This document shows, one piece after another, positions 34,170-43,387 of a stretch of 48,380 bases of DNA. A model generated the notes under the pieces. It made no database searches. It was not told the origin of the DNA and saw nothing but the letters and a program-made list of their open reading frames with translations. Position 1 is the first letter of the stretch. Every line of letters begins with the position of its first letter. The position numbers were made by a program, and so were the translations under genes. Origin of the DNA: Bacteriovorax sp. UBA1852 (lineage in GTDB: Bacteria; Bdellovibrionota; Bacteriovoracia; Bacteriovoracales; Bacteriovoracaceae); contig DDIK01000088.1 of assembly GCA_002338505.1 (NCBI GenBank), positions 785 through 49,164 on the forward strand. The letters are read 5' to 3'.

Positions 34170-34859
34170 ATGAATGAAGTAAAAACCAATATGAAAGAAT
34201 TTGAGGAGTTGTTACTGCAGACAGTAAAGTCAGACTCAGATACTTTTATATGGGACATGGTTGGGCCAGAGATTATCAAGGTTCCAATAAGAATTAAGAG
34301 CTTCAATTCATACAAGAAACAAATCAGCTTTGAGGTAGACTCAAGAGCAAAGAATTACATGAAGAACTTAATTTCAAGTAATGGTCTTTTGAAAATGTTT
34401 ATGCCTAATGTTCAGTTTATATTTGTTGCACCTGTGTTTAAGTATTCTGGAAATAGCTTGATTGTTGGTTATCCAAGTGCTTCAAAGAGACATGATAGAA
34501 GAAAGAGTAAGAGGTTTGAGCCATTGGTTCCTATTTCTTGTAAGCTTGGAACTCTGTCAAAAGAGTGTTTTGATATAAGTCTTGGTGGTTTTTCTCTTAT
34601 TGTAAATAAGATGGAATATAACAAGGCGAGTATGGAGATCGGTCAGGTCTTTGACTGCAAGGTAGGGTTTCCTTTAGAGAAAGTTAACATTACAGGACAA
34701 ATAGTTAATGTGAAAGATATCAAACCATTTGAACTTGATAGATTTCCTTATGGTGCAAAGAAGATTTCTTTTCAGGTCGGTGGAACAGATGGAGAATATC
34801 ACAAGAACGTGGAAAACATCGGAAAGGGAATTCAAAAGCTCATCAATGACCTTGTCTAG
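34170..34859 (+). CDS. PilZ-domain protein, probable c-di-GMP-responsive flagellar regulator
   Basis: The protein has 229 residues from this ATG. An N-terminal YcgR-like beta domain (VPIRIKSFNSYKKQISFEVD) is followed by a PilZ domain with RRKSKRFEPL and DISLGGFS, the RxxxR and (D/N)xSxxG motifs that bind cyclic di-GMP. YcgR proteins slow the flagellar motor when c-di-GMP rises. An in-frame TTG at 34137 would add 11 residues, but it lies in the T tract of the hairpin before it. The ATG has only a weak ribosome site, so the start is uncertain. Its place after a flagellin gene supports a motility role. Confidence 0.82.
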   Translation: MNEVKTNMKEFEELLLQTVKSDSDTFIWDMVGPEIIKVPIRIKSFNSYKKQISFEVDSRAKNYMKNLISSNGLLKMFMPNVQFIFVAPVFKYSGNSLIVGYPSASKRHDRRKSKRFEPLVPISCKLGTLSKECFDISLGGFSLIVNKMEYNKASMEIGQVFDCKVGFPLEKVNITGQIVNVKDIKPFELDRFPYGAKKISFQVGGTDGEYHKNVENIGKGIQKLINDLV

Positions 34860-34894
34860 TGTACACACAACCTAAAAGGTTATAATATATCTCT

Positions 34895-35623
34895 GTGGCA
34901 TTATACTTAATCTCAGATATTCACATTAAAATGGATGGTCAGAATTTTGAAATTCTCATGTCCTTTTTATCCCAGGATTTTAACTCAGACGACGAAGTCT
35001 TTCTGCTTGGCGATATCTTTGATCTATTAATTGGCCCCCACAAAGAATACAAAGAAATTTATGAAAAGTTTTTTGATAAAGTAGATAAGCTTATTACTGA
35101 TGGAATAAAGATTCACTACTTCGAAGGCAATCATGACTTTCATCTTGAAAGGCTGCTTGAGAGCCATGGCATAAGGATTCACAAGGAACCTTTTGTAAGT
35201 GAGTACTTTGGTCATAAAATTCTATTTTGTCATGGAGACGAAATTCAACTAGGAAATCTCTCCTATAAAATATATAAGAACTTTATTCAAAGTAGACCTC
35301 TTAATGTTGTTGCAAATTACATGATGCCATTTAAGCTTCTTAACACTATTGGCATGAATGCTTCAAAGCAAAGTCGAAAAAGAAATAAGAATCGCTATGG
35401 TGATCCACAAAGCAATCTTCGTATTAAAGAATCTTTTAGAAGAGCTGCAGAGAATGCAAGGGATAAGTATAGTGTTGATTATGTTCTATGTGGGCACAGT
35501 CACTATAAGGATGACTATACATGGGAAAATTACCGTTATTTAAATTGTGGTTATCTTCCTTATACAAAGTGTTTTATCTACTTTGATAGTGAGAAAATTG
35601 AGTTTAGAGATATTAATTTATAG
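34895..35623 (+). CDS. lpxH: UDP-2,3-diacylglucosamine pyrophosphatase-like metallophosphoesterase
   Basis: The 242-residue protein has calcineurin-type metal motifs in order: SDIHIK, LLGDIFDLLIG, EGNHDFHLE, CHGDEIQ and CGHSHYKDDY. Residues between the last two (YKIYKNFIQSRPLN and SRKRNKNRYGD) resemble LpxH family members. It cleaves UDP-diacylglucosamine to lipid X in lipid A synthesis at the inner membrane face. The start is a GTG at 34895, preceded by a TATAAT-like box (34881) and a weak AAAAGG ribosome site. It converges on endA with an 11-base overlap. Confidence 0.88.
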   Translation: MALYLISDIHIKMDGQNFEILMSFLSQDFNSDDEVFLLGDIFDLLIGPHKEYKEIYEKFFDKVDKLITDGIKIHYFEGNHDFHLERLLESHGIRIHKEPFVSEYFGHKILFCHGDEIQLGNLSYKIYKNFIQSRPLNVVANYMMPFKLLNTIGMNASKQSRKRNKNRYGDPQSNLRIKESFRRAAENARDKYSVDYVLCGHSHYKDDYTWENYRYLNCGYLPYTKCFIYFDSEKIEFRDINL

Positions 35624-36446
35624 CATCTTCCCAGATATCTAATACCCAGTCAGGATTGTCGATAAAAGGGTTTCTGTTTTTTTGAAATTTGCATCCAGCT
35701 CTATTTCTTTGTTTTTCATGATCACTAACAGGATCATTTAAATGCCATTTGATCATGGTCTGTAAAAACCATTTTGAGTAAACTTGATCAGAGCTTCCAT
35801 TTGTCATTGCATGCTTTTTAAAGTTTGGCATCTGTCTAGCATATCGCGTTCCAAAGTATAGAATTGCCCTAGCTACGTCACCTTTAAATTCATCGATTGG
35901 TTCAAAGACTACGCCTTTGTATTTTGGATCAGCACTATGGCCAACTTTTGAACCATTTCTTGATTTCCAGGTAACAGACTTTCCAACTTCTCCAAAGGGA
36001 TATGATCCACGCATTCCATTAACTTTACCGTCACTTGGAATAACATGAAAATAATCAGATCTCATTGGTGATCTTTTAAAGAATAAGCTCTGTGGAAAGA
36101 GGTGTTCTCTATTGTAACAATTTGATTCTGTTTTATAGTTACCGCACTTCTTTCTAAAATGCTTATAATTGTATGGGTCAGCGCCGGTTGGATCTTCTGA
36201 GTAGATATCGAGAACAGTTCCATCATTTTCAAAAGTTGTATCCGAGTCACCCATTTGGTAGGCTTCGTAGAGGCTTCCATATCCTTTTGATCTATGAGAA
36301 CTACCAATGATCTTCGTTAGCTTCCATTTAAGCTCGTAGCCACTACTTTTTCCGACTGAGGAGTAGTAAGAAGCCGAGTCGCAGTCTGACTTAGCTTGAG
36401 ATGAATAAATGAATAGTGACGATATGATAATAAGGTAGTTTTTCAT
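35613..36446 (-). CDS. endA: Exported endonuclease I (EndA/NucM family)
   Basis: The 277-residue protein has a Sec signal peptide (about 1-18) and the endonuclease I core: NREHLFPQSLF (His-Me finger with the catalytic His), SDYFHVIPSDGKVNGMRGSYPFGEV, and FEPIDEFKGDVARAILYFGTRY. Conserved Cys residues suggest disulfides. The family degrades double-stranded DNA outside the cytoplasm. In a predator it could break down prey DNA (inference). It is monocistronic and convergent with lpxH. The 121 bases between it and recN are AT-rich and show no clear signal. Confidence 0.94.
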   Translation of the reverse strand: MKNYLIIISSLFIYSSQAKSDCDSASYYSSVGKSSGYELKWKLTKIIGSSHRSKGYGSLYEAYQMGDSDTTFENDGTVLDIYSEDPTGADPYNYKHFRKKCGNYKTESNCYNREHLFPQSLFFKRSPMRSDYFHVIPSDGKVNGMRGSYPFGEVGKSVTWKSRNGSKVGHSADPKYKGVVFEPIDEFKGDVARAILYFGTRYARQMPNFKKHAMTNGSSDQVYSKWFLQTMIKWHLNDPVSDHEKQRNRAGCKFQKNRNPFIDNPDWVLDIWEDAIN

Positions 36447-36567
36447 GCATTAACTGTAATTTTTATATTATACATTTACAAGACATATTTAGACTAACTT
36501 CTAGACCATATTAGGGCTACTAATGCTATAACGTATATTCAAAAGCATATCTTCTATTTGTAAACTT

Positions 36568-38172
36568 TTATTGTAGTGCCTGCATCTGTTCAATGACAGG
36601 TTGTATCTCATTCTTACCAAAGGACTTAGCAACAGACTTTGTTCTGGTTTGTCCTTTGATCTTGGATGTCTCTTTTTCAATGAATACAATGTGATCACTA
36701 AAGTTAGCTATCTGTGGTAAGTGCGTAATAGCAATGACTTGAGAGTTTAGTGATACTTCCTTGAGGGCCTTGCCAATTTTAACAGCAGTCTCTCCACCAA
36801 TTCCAGTATCAATCTCATCAAAGAGAAAAACACTTATTGAATTAGTTGAACTAAGAACCTGTCTTATGGCCAAAAGAATTCGAGAAAGCTCTCCGCCAGA
36901 AGCTATTTGTGAAAGTGGATAGAATCCTTCTCCTGGGTTAGTTTGGGCGTATATTTTTAAGCTAGATAAACCTGTCTCACCTAGCTCTTGTTTATGTTCA
37001 ACACGAAAATCAATAACAGCTCCTTTCATGTTGAGCTTATTGATGATTGTACTAAGCTTCTTAGAAAGGATTGCAGACTTCTTTGCTCTAGACTTGTGAA
37101 GCTTCAGAGCGACTTCATGACACTTGGTCGATAATCTATCAACCTCGTCTAAGTGAAATTGAATTTGCTCGTCGATATTATTTATAGAGTTAAATTCTTC
37201 TTCAAACTTTTCTAGAAGAGTTTCTAGTTCAGCTGTTTCACAACGATATTTTCTCTTCATTCTCTGGTACAGATCTAGTCTCTCAAGGACACTATCTAAG
37301 CTCGTCTCATCGAAGTCATTATCATTGCGAGAAATTTCATAGGACACATCTTCTAAAAGTGATTTAGCTTCAGTGAGTTTTTCACATATTTGAGAAGAAT
37401 CACTAAACTCCCTCTCTAATAATGAGAGATTCGCAATTATATTATTTTCACTTTCTGATAAGAGAAAGTTTGCTTTTGTGTTTCGTTTCTTATTTTCTTC
37501 AAGATTAATAATATAGTCTTTTTTCTTTTTTAGTTCATTTTCATCTTCAGAACTAGGAGCGAGCTCACTAATTTCATTTATTTGAAAGCTAAGAAAGTCT
37601 TTTCGTTGAAGAGAGTTTTCCTTTTGGATCTGTAACTTCTTTAGATTATTTTCGGAGTTTTTAAGTTGATGATAAGTAAGTTGATAAGATTCAAGTAATT
37701 CTTCATTGGCAGAAAACTTATCAAGAAGTGAGAGTTGATGTGTATCAGATAAGAGTTTTTGATTTTCAAATTGGCCCACAAGATCAATGAATTGTCTGGC
37801 AACGCTTGAAAGAGTCGCCAGAGAGCATGAACTATAGTTTAAAAATGACTTAGACTTTCCATTTGCATAAATAATTCTCTTTATATTTATGTCTTCGTCA
37901 GTAGGGTAGCCAATATCATCAAAGAATGAGCGAATGTCCTCTCCATTTGATGTGAAACTAACCTCTACACTTGCAAACTCTGAGTCCTTTCTAACGAGAC
38001 CTTTATCGGCACGACTTCCAAAGCATAATTGAAGGGCATCGAGAATTAAGCTTTTTCCAGAACCAGTTTCCCCAACGATAGTATTAAAGTCATTTGTGAA
38101 ATCAATTGATTGATTCGTAAAAGTTGCAAAATTATTTAATGTTAAATTAGAGAGATTCAATTTATTGCTCAT
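36568..38172 (-). CDS. recN: DNA repair protein RecN
   Basis: The 534-residue SMC-like ATPase has Walker A GETGSGKS at residues 34-41 and LDALQLCFGSRADKGLVRK after it. A central coiled coil spans about 155-385. The C-terminal ABC signature ASGGELSRILLAIR and the Walker B FLFDEIDTGIGG complete it. RecN acts in double-strand break repair, tethering DNA ends. It is the last gene of a long minus-strand run and starts 18 bases after nadK. Confidence 0.96.
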   Translation of the reverse strand: MSNKLNLSNLTLNNFATFTNQSIDFTNDFNTIVGETGSGKSLILDALQLCFGSRADKGLVRKDSEFASVEVSFTSNGEDIRSFFDDIGYPTDEDINIKRIIYANGKSKSFLNYSSCSLATLSSVARQFIDLVGQFENQKLLSDTHQLSLLDKFSANEELLESYQLTYHQLKNSENNLKKLQIQKENSLQRKDFLSFQINEISELAPSSEDENELKKKKDYIINLEENKKRNTKANFLLSESENNIIANLSLLEREFSDSSQICEKLTEAKSLLEDVSYEISRNDNDFDETSLDSVLERLDLYQRMKRKYRCETAELETLLEKFEEEFNSINNIDEQIQFHLDEVDRLSTKCHEVALKLHKSRAKKSAILSKKLSTIINKLNMKGAVIDFRVEHKQELGETGLSSLKIYAQTNPGEGFYPLSQIASGGELSRILLAIRQVLSSTNSISVFLFDEIDTGIGGETAVKIGKALKEVSLNSQVIAITHLPQIANFSDHIVFIEKETSKIKGQTRTKSVAKSFGKNEIQPVIEQMQALQ

Positions 38173-38190
38173 CGTTGCCTCTTAGATTTT

Positions 38191-39087
38191 TTATCTTCTT
38201 CCGTGTCGAAATTTCTCTTTTAAAGTTCGAAAATATTCGCGATCAGGATTTATTACTATATTTGCCTGCTTACGTGCAGCCTTGGAGATACGAATCCTAT
38301 GATGTTTCGTAAATGTAATTGCCTCTTGCCCATCGAGAGTAAGGTAGAGCTCGTCTTCATGCTTGAGAAGTTTAATCCAAATATTCTCTTTATCAGGAAG
38401 AACAAGTGGCCTATGAGTTAAAGAGTGCGGGCAGATTGGATTAATAATAATACTCTTCACACTTGGATGAACGATTGGGCCCCCTGCTGCCAGTGAGTAT
38501 GCGGTAGATCCAACTGGACTACTTAGGATTAACCCGTCACCTGCAAGATTATAGATATTTTCATCATCGTTTTCGATGGAGACGCTAAACATGCGTGAAA
38601 TACCACTTTTTGATATAACGGCATCATTTAGAAAATAAGAAGATTTTACGAGACTGCCCTTGCGAAAGCTTTCTGCTTTATAAAGAGGAAGTTTACGAGA
38701 TGTAAAATTTCCCTGAAGAGTCTCATCTAGTCCATCGTGATATTCATGTTTAGAGAACTCTGTGATGAAGCCAAGATTACCCATATTGATACCAAAAATT
38801 GGAATATTTGGTGTTTTAATACTTCTTGCCGTGCCAATGAGCGTGCCATCGCCACCCATTGTTATGATAAGGTCGCTTTCTTTAAGAATGTCCACTTTAG
38901 GAACAAGCTTGAATTTAAGTTTTGAATTTAAAAAGATTTTATCAAGACGCTCTTTCTCTTCCAGTGCGAAGAAAATGTTCTTTCTGCGTCGCGATAACCA
39001 CTCAACGAGATTTGGTAGTATCGTTGAGAATTCATGCACTGCTTTAGGCTTTAAGATGATTCCTATATTTTTAATGCGGTCCACCAT
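38191..39087 (-). CDS. nadK: NAD kinase
   Basis: The 298-residue kinase has the signature TMGGDGTLI, GINMGNLGFITEF, and the C-terminal GSTAYSLAAGGPIVHP. ALSSLTHRPLVLP-like PHSLTHRPLVLP is also present. It phosphorylates NAD to NADP in the cytoplasm. nadK-recN is a common pair in many bacteria. It starts 29 bases after the receiver gene, with no strong ribosome site. Confidence 0.96.
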   Translation of the reverse strand: MVDRIKNIGIILKPKAVHEFSTILPNLVEWLSRRRKNIFFALEEKERLDKIFLNSKLKFKLVPKVDILKESDLIITMGGDGTLIGTARSIKTPNIPIFGINMGNLGFITEFSKHEYHDGLDETLQGNFTSRKLPLYKAESFRKGSLVKSSYFLNDAVISKSGISRMFSVSIENDDENIYNLAGDGLILSSPVGSTAYSLAAGGPIVHPSVKSIIINPICPHSLTHRPLVLPDKENIWIKLLKHEDELYLTLDGQEAITFTKHHRIRISKAARKQANIVINPDREYFRTLKEKFRHGRR

Positions 39088-39116
39088 GTTAGGTAATTAC
39101 TATATAAATATTTTTA

Positions 39117-39473
39117 TCATAATAATTCGTCAATGACAGCACTAACATCAAGTGGTTTGGGGTAAATTTTACATCCATATTGCTCTGCTTTAGATATTAT
39201 TTGTTCAGAGCTATAAGCTGTGATGATGACGAATTTCTCGGAAATTTCATCAGGTGATAACTTCTTCTTTGAGTCTTCAATTACATCAAACCCAGTTATG
39301 TCATTAAGCATTAAGTCACATATGATAAGATCGTAAGTATTGTTAATGATTAGCTCAATTGCTTCTCGGCCGCTACTTGTTGCTGTGACTTGTGAGCCTT
39401 TACGCTCTAAAAAAATCTTAATGGTTCTTTGAATGAGGGGTTCATCTTCAATGAGTAATATATTTTTAGTCAT
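39117..39473 (-). CDS. CheY-like single-domain response regulator
   Basis: From the ATG at 39473 the protein has 118 residues, all receiver domain: LLIEDEPLI with the acidic pair, LIICDLMLND with the phosphoacceptor Asp, IITAYS with the conserved Thr, and YPKPLDV with the conserved Lys. There is no output domain, so it signals by protein contact. The start overlaps the kinase stop by eight bases (ATGACTAA), so the two are a cognate pair. An upstream in-frame start at 39503 would lie deep in the kinase gene and is less likely. Confidence 0.9.
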   Translation of the reverse strand: MTKNILLIEDEPLIQRTIKIFLERKGSQVTATSSGREAIELIINNTYDLIICDLMLNDITGFDVIEDSKKKLSPDEISEKFVIITAYSSEQIISKAEQYGCKIYPKPLDVSAVIDELL

Positions 39474-40977
39474 CACTAATCCTGATCGTGAAACTTGCAC
39501 CACTTTTCTTATTTGAGTAGGAGAGTTCCCCTCCTAGTTTTTGTGTGATGTTCTTGCAAATGGTTAGTCCTAGGCCAGTACCCTTTTCTTTTGTGGTCAC
39601 AAATGGGTTAAACATCAATTCGTGAATCTCATTAGAGACACCGGGACCGTTGTCAGCAACTTCTATAATAATGTGTTCTTCTCTTTTTAGATAAATGGTG
39701 ATCTTACCAGTATTGTCCTCATAGTAGTTTCGAAGTGCTTGTGAACTATTAACAATGAGATTAAAGATAACCTGAGAAAGTAGGGTTGGGTTAGATTCAA
39801 TTACATAGTCTTTGACGCTGTTGTCTGCAATGACTTCTGGTCGATAGAATTTTGATTCAGACTTCGTAAGAATAATTGTTTCTTTAATAAGGTCGATGAG
39901 CTTGAATTTTTTGATTTCACTTTTGGTGTCATAAAGATTTGTGAAGTTTTCAAGTATATTTTGGCAACGCTTTGAGCTATTTGCAATTTCATCAATAGTT
40001 TCAAGATAGATATCGTCTTTTTTGTGAGAATCAGTTTTAAGTAAACCTGAAGAAATGTTTATGCCAAATAGTGGGTTGCTTAGCTCGTGGCGAAGAGTAT
40101 TGAGTAGTTCACCCATGAGTTCGAGCCTTTCAAGATGATAGTCAGACTCTTCGTTGAAACTACTGTTGTGGACTATTATCTTGTGGTTTGTTTCATCATA
40201 TGAGATTTCTACCGGGAAGTTTTCGATTATAGAGTTAATAAGCTGAGAGTGTCTTGAGGTTATGTCAGATTTGATAGCTTTAGTAGCAAGGAACTTATTT
40301 ATTAAAGTAATTTTCTCAAAAAGATTAATTTCTTCATCAGTTGGATTAAAAATATCGTTTCTCGATATAATAATTATAAATGAGAACTCAGGAGTGATAA
40401 GCTCTTTTGCTAAGAACGCACCGACACTATTTACAATATTGAGCTGAAGTTCAGTTTGATTAAAAACTTTATTCTTACTTTTTTTTATTTTTGTAAATAA
40501 ATTATTAAAGTCGGAAACAGTAAGCATATTCTGTACGCTATCGCGTTGATTTAATGTATGAGAATAAGCCTCTCCATCTCCATTGATGTGATAAATTAAC
40601 TGAGCATGTGAATAGCTCTTAAATAAATCAAAGGAGCGGTAGTGAGAGAGAAAGTGGCTTATTGATGAAGCACTGTTAAAGGTAAAGCTTGGTTCACTGA
40701 CTTTTTTCTCACTTGAAAGCTCAGTTTTATAGATGCTTATTAAAGTATTTCTCACCAGAGATTTATGTTCTTGAGAAAAAAAAGAAGAAAGATTCATGTA
40801 GTTTATTACTACTTCATCATTTGAAATATTAATAGATAATGCAGATTTGTTGCTTTGTGTTTGTACAAGTTGAAACGGTAGCTCCAGAGATTCTAAAAAC
40901 TCCAGAGCTTTCATGGGTCCAGAGAAGTTTAGTCTTTTTTGCTCTTTTTCATTAATGGTATTGCTTTTATCTTCCAC
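39466..40977 (-). CDS. Soluble histidine kinase
   Basis: The 503-residue protein has no membrane segment. Residues 1-280 form an unrecognised sensor region. HisKA begins near 285 with TLRHELSNPL, in which His297 is the phosphorylation site. The ATPase domain has NLIVNSSQAL (N box), VADNGPGV (G1) and GTGLGLTICKNI (G2). The GTG at 40977 overlaps the preceding gene by 49 bases and lacks a good ribosome site. An ATG at 40914 would remove 21 residues and clear the overlap. It is cotranscribed with flagellar-modification genes upstream and its receiver downstream. Confidence 0.9.
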   Translation of the reverse strand: MEDKSNTINEKEQKRLNFSGPMKALEFLESLELPFQLVQTQSNKSALSINISNDEVVINYMNLSSFFSQEHKSLVRNTLISIYKTELSSEKKVSEPSFTFNSASSISHFLSHYRSFDLFKSYSHAQLIYHINGDGEAYSHTLNQRDSVQNMLTVSDFNNLFTKIKKSKNKVFNQTELQLNIVNSVGAFLAKELITPEFSFIIIISRNDIFNPTDEEINLFEKITLINKFLATKAIKSDITSRHSQLINSIIENFPVEISYDETNHKIIVHNSSFNEESDYHLERLELMGELLNTLRHELSNPLFGINISSGLLKTDSHKKDDIYLETIDEIANSSKRCQNILENFTNLYDTKSEIKKFKLIDLIKETIILTKSESKFYRPEVIADNSVKDYVIESNPTLLSQVIFNLIVNSSQALRNYYEDNTGKITIYLKREEHIIIEVADNGPGVSNEIHELMFNPFVTTKEKGTGLGLTICKNITQKLGGELSYSNKKSGASFTIRISDD

Positions 40978-41549
40978 TGAGATAGGTTATCTGCTAGCTC
41001 GTACTCTAGCAAGTCACTTAGCATGATGATGTCATTCTTTTCGCGTGCCGGAATAAGCGCCTTTAGGATAGATAAGAGGTGTATCTCTAGATTTCTAATC
41101 GTATCATTATCTTTGAAGAAATTCTCATTGTAAGCTCGTACTGTTTTATGAACTTTTGAGATCAATTGAATAAATAGATCAATAAGATCAACAAGGTCAG
41201 TAAAGGCAATATTGGCTTCATCATGGTTGTCATTAGCGTAACACTTAACAATGTGCTCAATCTTTCCATTTATAAGATCAATATAGCTATTTGAATCATC
41301 AAGAGCTTCAAAGGCAATTTCATAATTTGTTTTAACCTCAATTTGAGGGTTACCAAGATCATCGATATCATAATCCATGTAAGCATCAAGTTTATCAATA
41401 GAAAACCTCTCTCCATCGATAATAATTGCCGTAACAACTTCGTTCTTTTTTAAGCTATTGTCTTCAAGCATTCTAATAGCGTCTTTTAGACTGAGCTTAT
41501 TTTCTTCTTGAATGTTAAAAGAATTCTTGTTTGCCTCAATGTTTGTCAT
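40929..41549 (-). CDS. Helical protein of unknown function, coupled to a GT9 gene
   Basis: The 206-residue soluble protein matches no family I know. The first ~75 residues hold an EVVTAIIIDGERFSIDKLDAY segment resembling a small mixed fold. The rest is amphipathic helix with AFTDLVDLIDLFIQLISKVHKTV, similar in character to flagellar chaperones and to the C-terminal tails of the two GT9 proteins nearby. Its start overlaps the GT9 stop by four bases (ATGA), indicating a linked function. Confidence 0.65.
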   Translation of the reverse strand: MTNIEANKNSFNIQEENKLSLKDAIRMLEDNSLKKNEVVTAIIIDGERFSIDKLDAYMDYDIDDLGNPQIEVKTNYEIAFEALDDSNSYIDLINGKIEHIVKCYANDNHDEANIAFTDLVDLIDLFIQLISKVHKTVRAYNENFFKDNDTIRNLEIHLLSILKALIPAREKNDIIMLSDLLEYELADNLSQWKIKAIPLMKKSKKD

Positions 41550-43231
41550 AAACTTTTCCCTGGTGCATTTTGTATGTTTGTAAGACTTAGTTTTGATAAG
41601 AATTCATGAATAATGCTGGCTGCATTAGACATCTCTTGATAAACGTAAAATGAAGACTCTGTGAGAGTTACGAGATTGTTCCCTTGGAGATTTGATTTCG
41701 CAACGACACCGTAATCTACTATTGGAGCGATGAGATTGTTTGCCTCTACTAAAACATCTAACAGACGATCTACCTCATCAATTTTCTTAGAATAATCTTT
41801 TATTTTACTAATCTCAGGTGATTTTTTAGAGACTTCTTCTAGAATGTAGCGAGAATATTTTTTCCCAAATTCAGAAAGTTCAAAAAGATGAGTAACAGTA
41901 TCAGATAGTCTCTTAAGATTGTTTGTTGTAGATTCACTAATATTAGGTAGTGGGCAATTTACATCAACTTCGCTAAATGAGTAAGACCAAATTGTCCTGT
42001 AGAAGTTTTGAAACACTTCTTTTTCTGACTGATATTCGTCGAGAACATTTTGTAGAACTATGTGGCCTACGGTGTTAACAGACGTCTCATGAATGTTAAC
42101 TGAATTCATATGAAACGGTGAAACTTTACTTATAAAGTTTTCTTTAGAAATAGTATTGTTTTCTATCAGTTGTATGATTGACTCTTGTAGTACTTGGTAA
42201 GGAATATCACCATGACATTTATAAAACTCACATGGTGTATCAGGAAAACATGGATAACACTTTGTTTTTGGTGATAGGACATAGTTTTTTAAACTATATG
42301 GTACAGTTTCCACAGGTCTAACTGTTCCTAACGAAATAGTAATTGTTTTTATGTTCTTAAAGCTTAACAGGTTTCCAATCATTGAATCGTGACCAACAAA
42401 TAAGAATGATTCATCGACCTTTGCATAGAGATCAGATAGCTTTAATCCGATCATAGGTTTAATTCGATCTTTGTATTTCTCTAGGATCGGTACGTTTACA
42501 ATTTTCTCGTATGCTTCCTGATCTGACAGGCTGCCAGCTACGTGAATATTAATTTCTTTGTTTGACTCTAGGACTCTTAGAATTACTTCTGACCATTTAT
42601 TTCCCTTCCAGAACTTTTTTTCAAGTGATGCAAATGGGTGAATAAGGATATTAGTCTTTTTTGAGTTAGAGTATTCATTATTTGATAAATGGGTGTTAGC
42701 TTTTTCTACTCCAATTATATTTGAAAATAAGTCTACAAGATTGAAAGGATTGAGGTCTCCTCGCATAACTGTAGAGTAAAGATACTGTGACCATTTATCA
42801 TGAATAACTTTAGAGTTAACGTCATTATAGTAAGGACCAATTTTATGATCACTATTAATGAGAGTATGTAGGTAAGAACTTGTCTTAGAAAATGATAAGT
42901 TAATACTCGCGCTATACTTCTTTTTGTTAATATCTTTGATGTATTCTCTTATGTTTTCAAGCGAGCCATTAAAACCGTCTCCAAGATTGATAGATCTTTT
43001 AAAATCGAGCAGGTGAACGTCATCAAATATTTGATTAATTAAAAATAAAACTGGTGCTGCAAATTGCTTTCTTGCAATCAGGGTCACATTATATTCAGGG
43101 TGATTGACCTTTAGTAGGCGTACGGCATGACAAGTTTGTAAGATGTCACCGATACGTGTGATTTGCACGATGGCAATTTCTTTTTTCGCAGTTTCTGGTG
43201 AATGTTGATCATCTATAACTTTAGCGTTCAT
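41546..43231 (-). CDS. Glycosyltransferase family 9 (heptosyltransferase-like) with C-terminal helical extension
   Basis: The 561-residue protein opens after ~18 residues with IAIVQITRIGDILQTCHAVRLL, the GT9 N-terminal motif. The C-terminal Rossmann part has HPFASLEKKFW, FVGHDSMIGNL and a Cys-rich CYPCFPDTPCEFYKC segment common in the family. The core ends near 370; about 190 further residues are helical and not part of normal GT9. GT9 enzymes transfer heptose or similar sugars from a nucleotide donor. Next to a Maf-like gene and fliDS, flagellin modification is likelier than LPS core synthesis (inference). GGGGAAAAG supports the ATG. Confidence 0.85.
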   Translation of the reverse strand: MNAKVIDDQHSPETAKKEIAIVQITRIGDILQTCHAVRLLKVNHPEYNVTLIARKQFAAPVLFLINQIFDDVHLLDFKRSINLGDGFNGSLENIREYIKDINKKKYSASINLSFSKTSSYLHTLINSDHKIGPYYNDVNSKVIHDKWSQYLYSTVMRGDLNPFNLVDLFSNIIGVEKANTHLSNNEYSNSKKTNILIHPFASLEKKFWKGNKWSEVILRVLESNKEINIHVAGSLSDQEAYEKIVNVPILEKYKDRIKPMIGLKLSDLYAKVDESFLFVGHDSMIGNLLSFKNIKTITISLGTVRPVETVPYSLKNYVLSPKTKCYPCFPDTPCEFYKCHGDIPYQVLQESIIQLIENNTISKENFISKVSPFHMNSVNIHETSVNTVGHIVLQNVLDEYQSEKEVFQNFYRTIWSYSFSEVDVNCPLPNISESTTNNLKRLSDTVTHLFELSEFGKKYSRYILEEVSKKSPEISKIKDYSKKIDEVDRLLDVLVEANNLIAPIVDYGVVAKSNLQGNNLVTLTESSFYVYQEMSNAASIIHEFLSKLSLTNIQNAPGKSL

Positions 43232-43243
43232 CTTTTCCCCGAT

Positions 43244-43387
43244 CTATCCTTGTTCTTCTAGAATAGAGCTCATAAGTAAAACACTCTTATCTTCTTCTGA
43301 AAGTGTTTCATTATTGTTAAGTTTTTGATTAATTTTCTTGAGTCTCTCAAAAAGAGAAGACTTAAACTCATCTTGCGACTGGGCCAT
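43244..43387 (-). CDS. 47-residue small protein in the flagellar modification operon
   Basis: The small frame starts MAQSQDEFKSSLFERLKK and ends SSILEEQG. It is highly charged and predicted to be helical (Lys/Glu/Asn/Gln), with no membrane segment. AGGAG six bases before the ATG is a textbook ribosome site, placed at the end of the upstream GT9 gene. Its 5' end overlaps that gene by 20 bases, and the next GT9 begins 12 bases after its stop. It fills exactly a gap that would otherwise be empty. Function unknown; an adaptor between the two GT9 enzymes is a possibility. Confidence 0.68.
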   Translation of the reverse strand: MAQSQDEFKSSLFERLKKINQKLNNNETLSEEDKSVLLMSSILEEQG

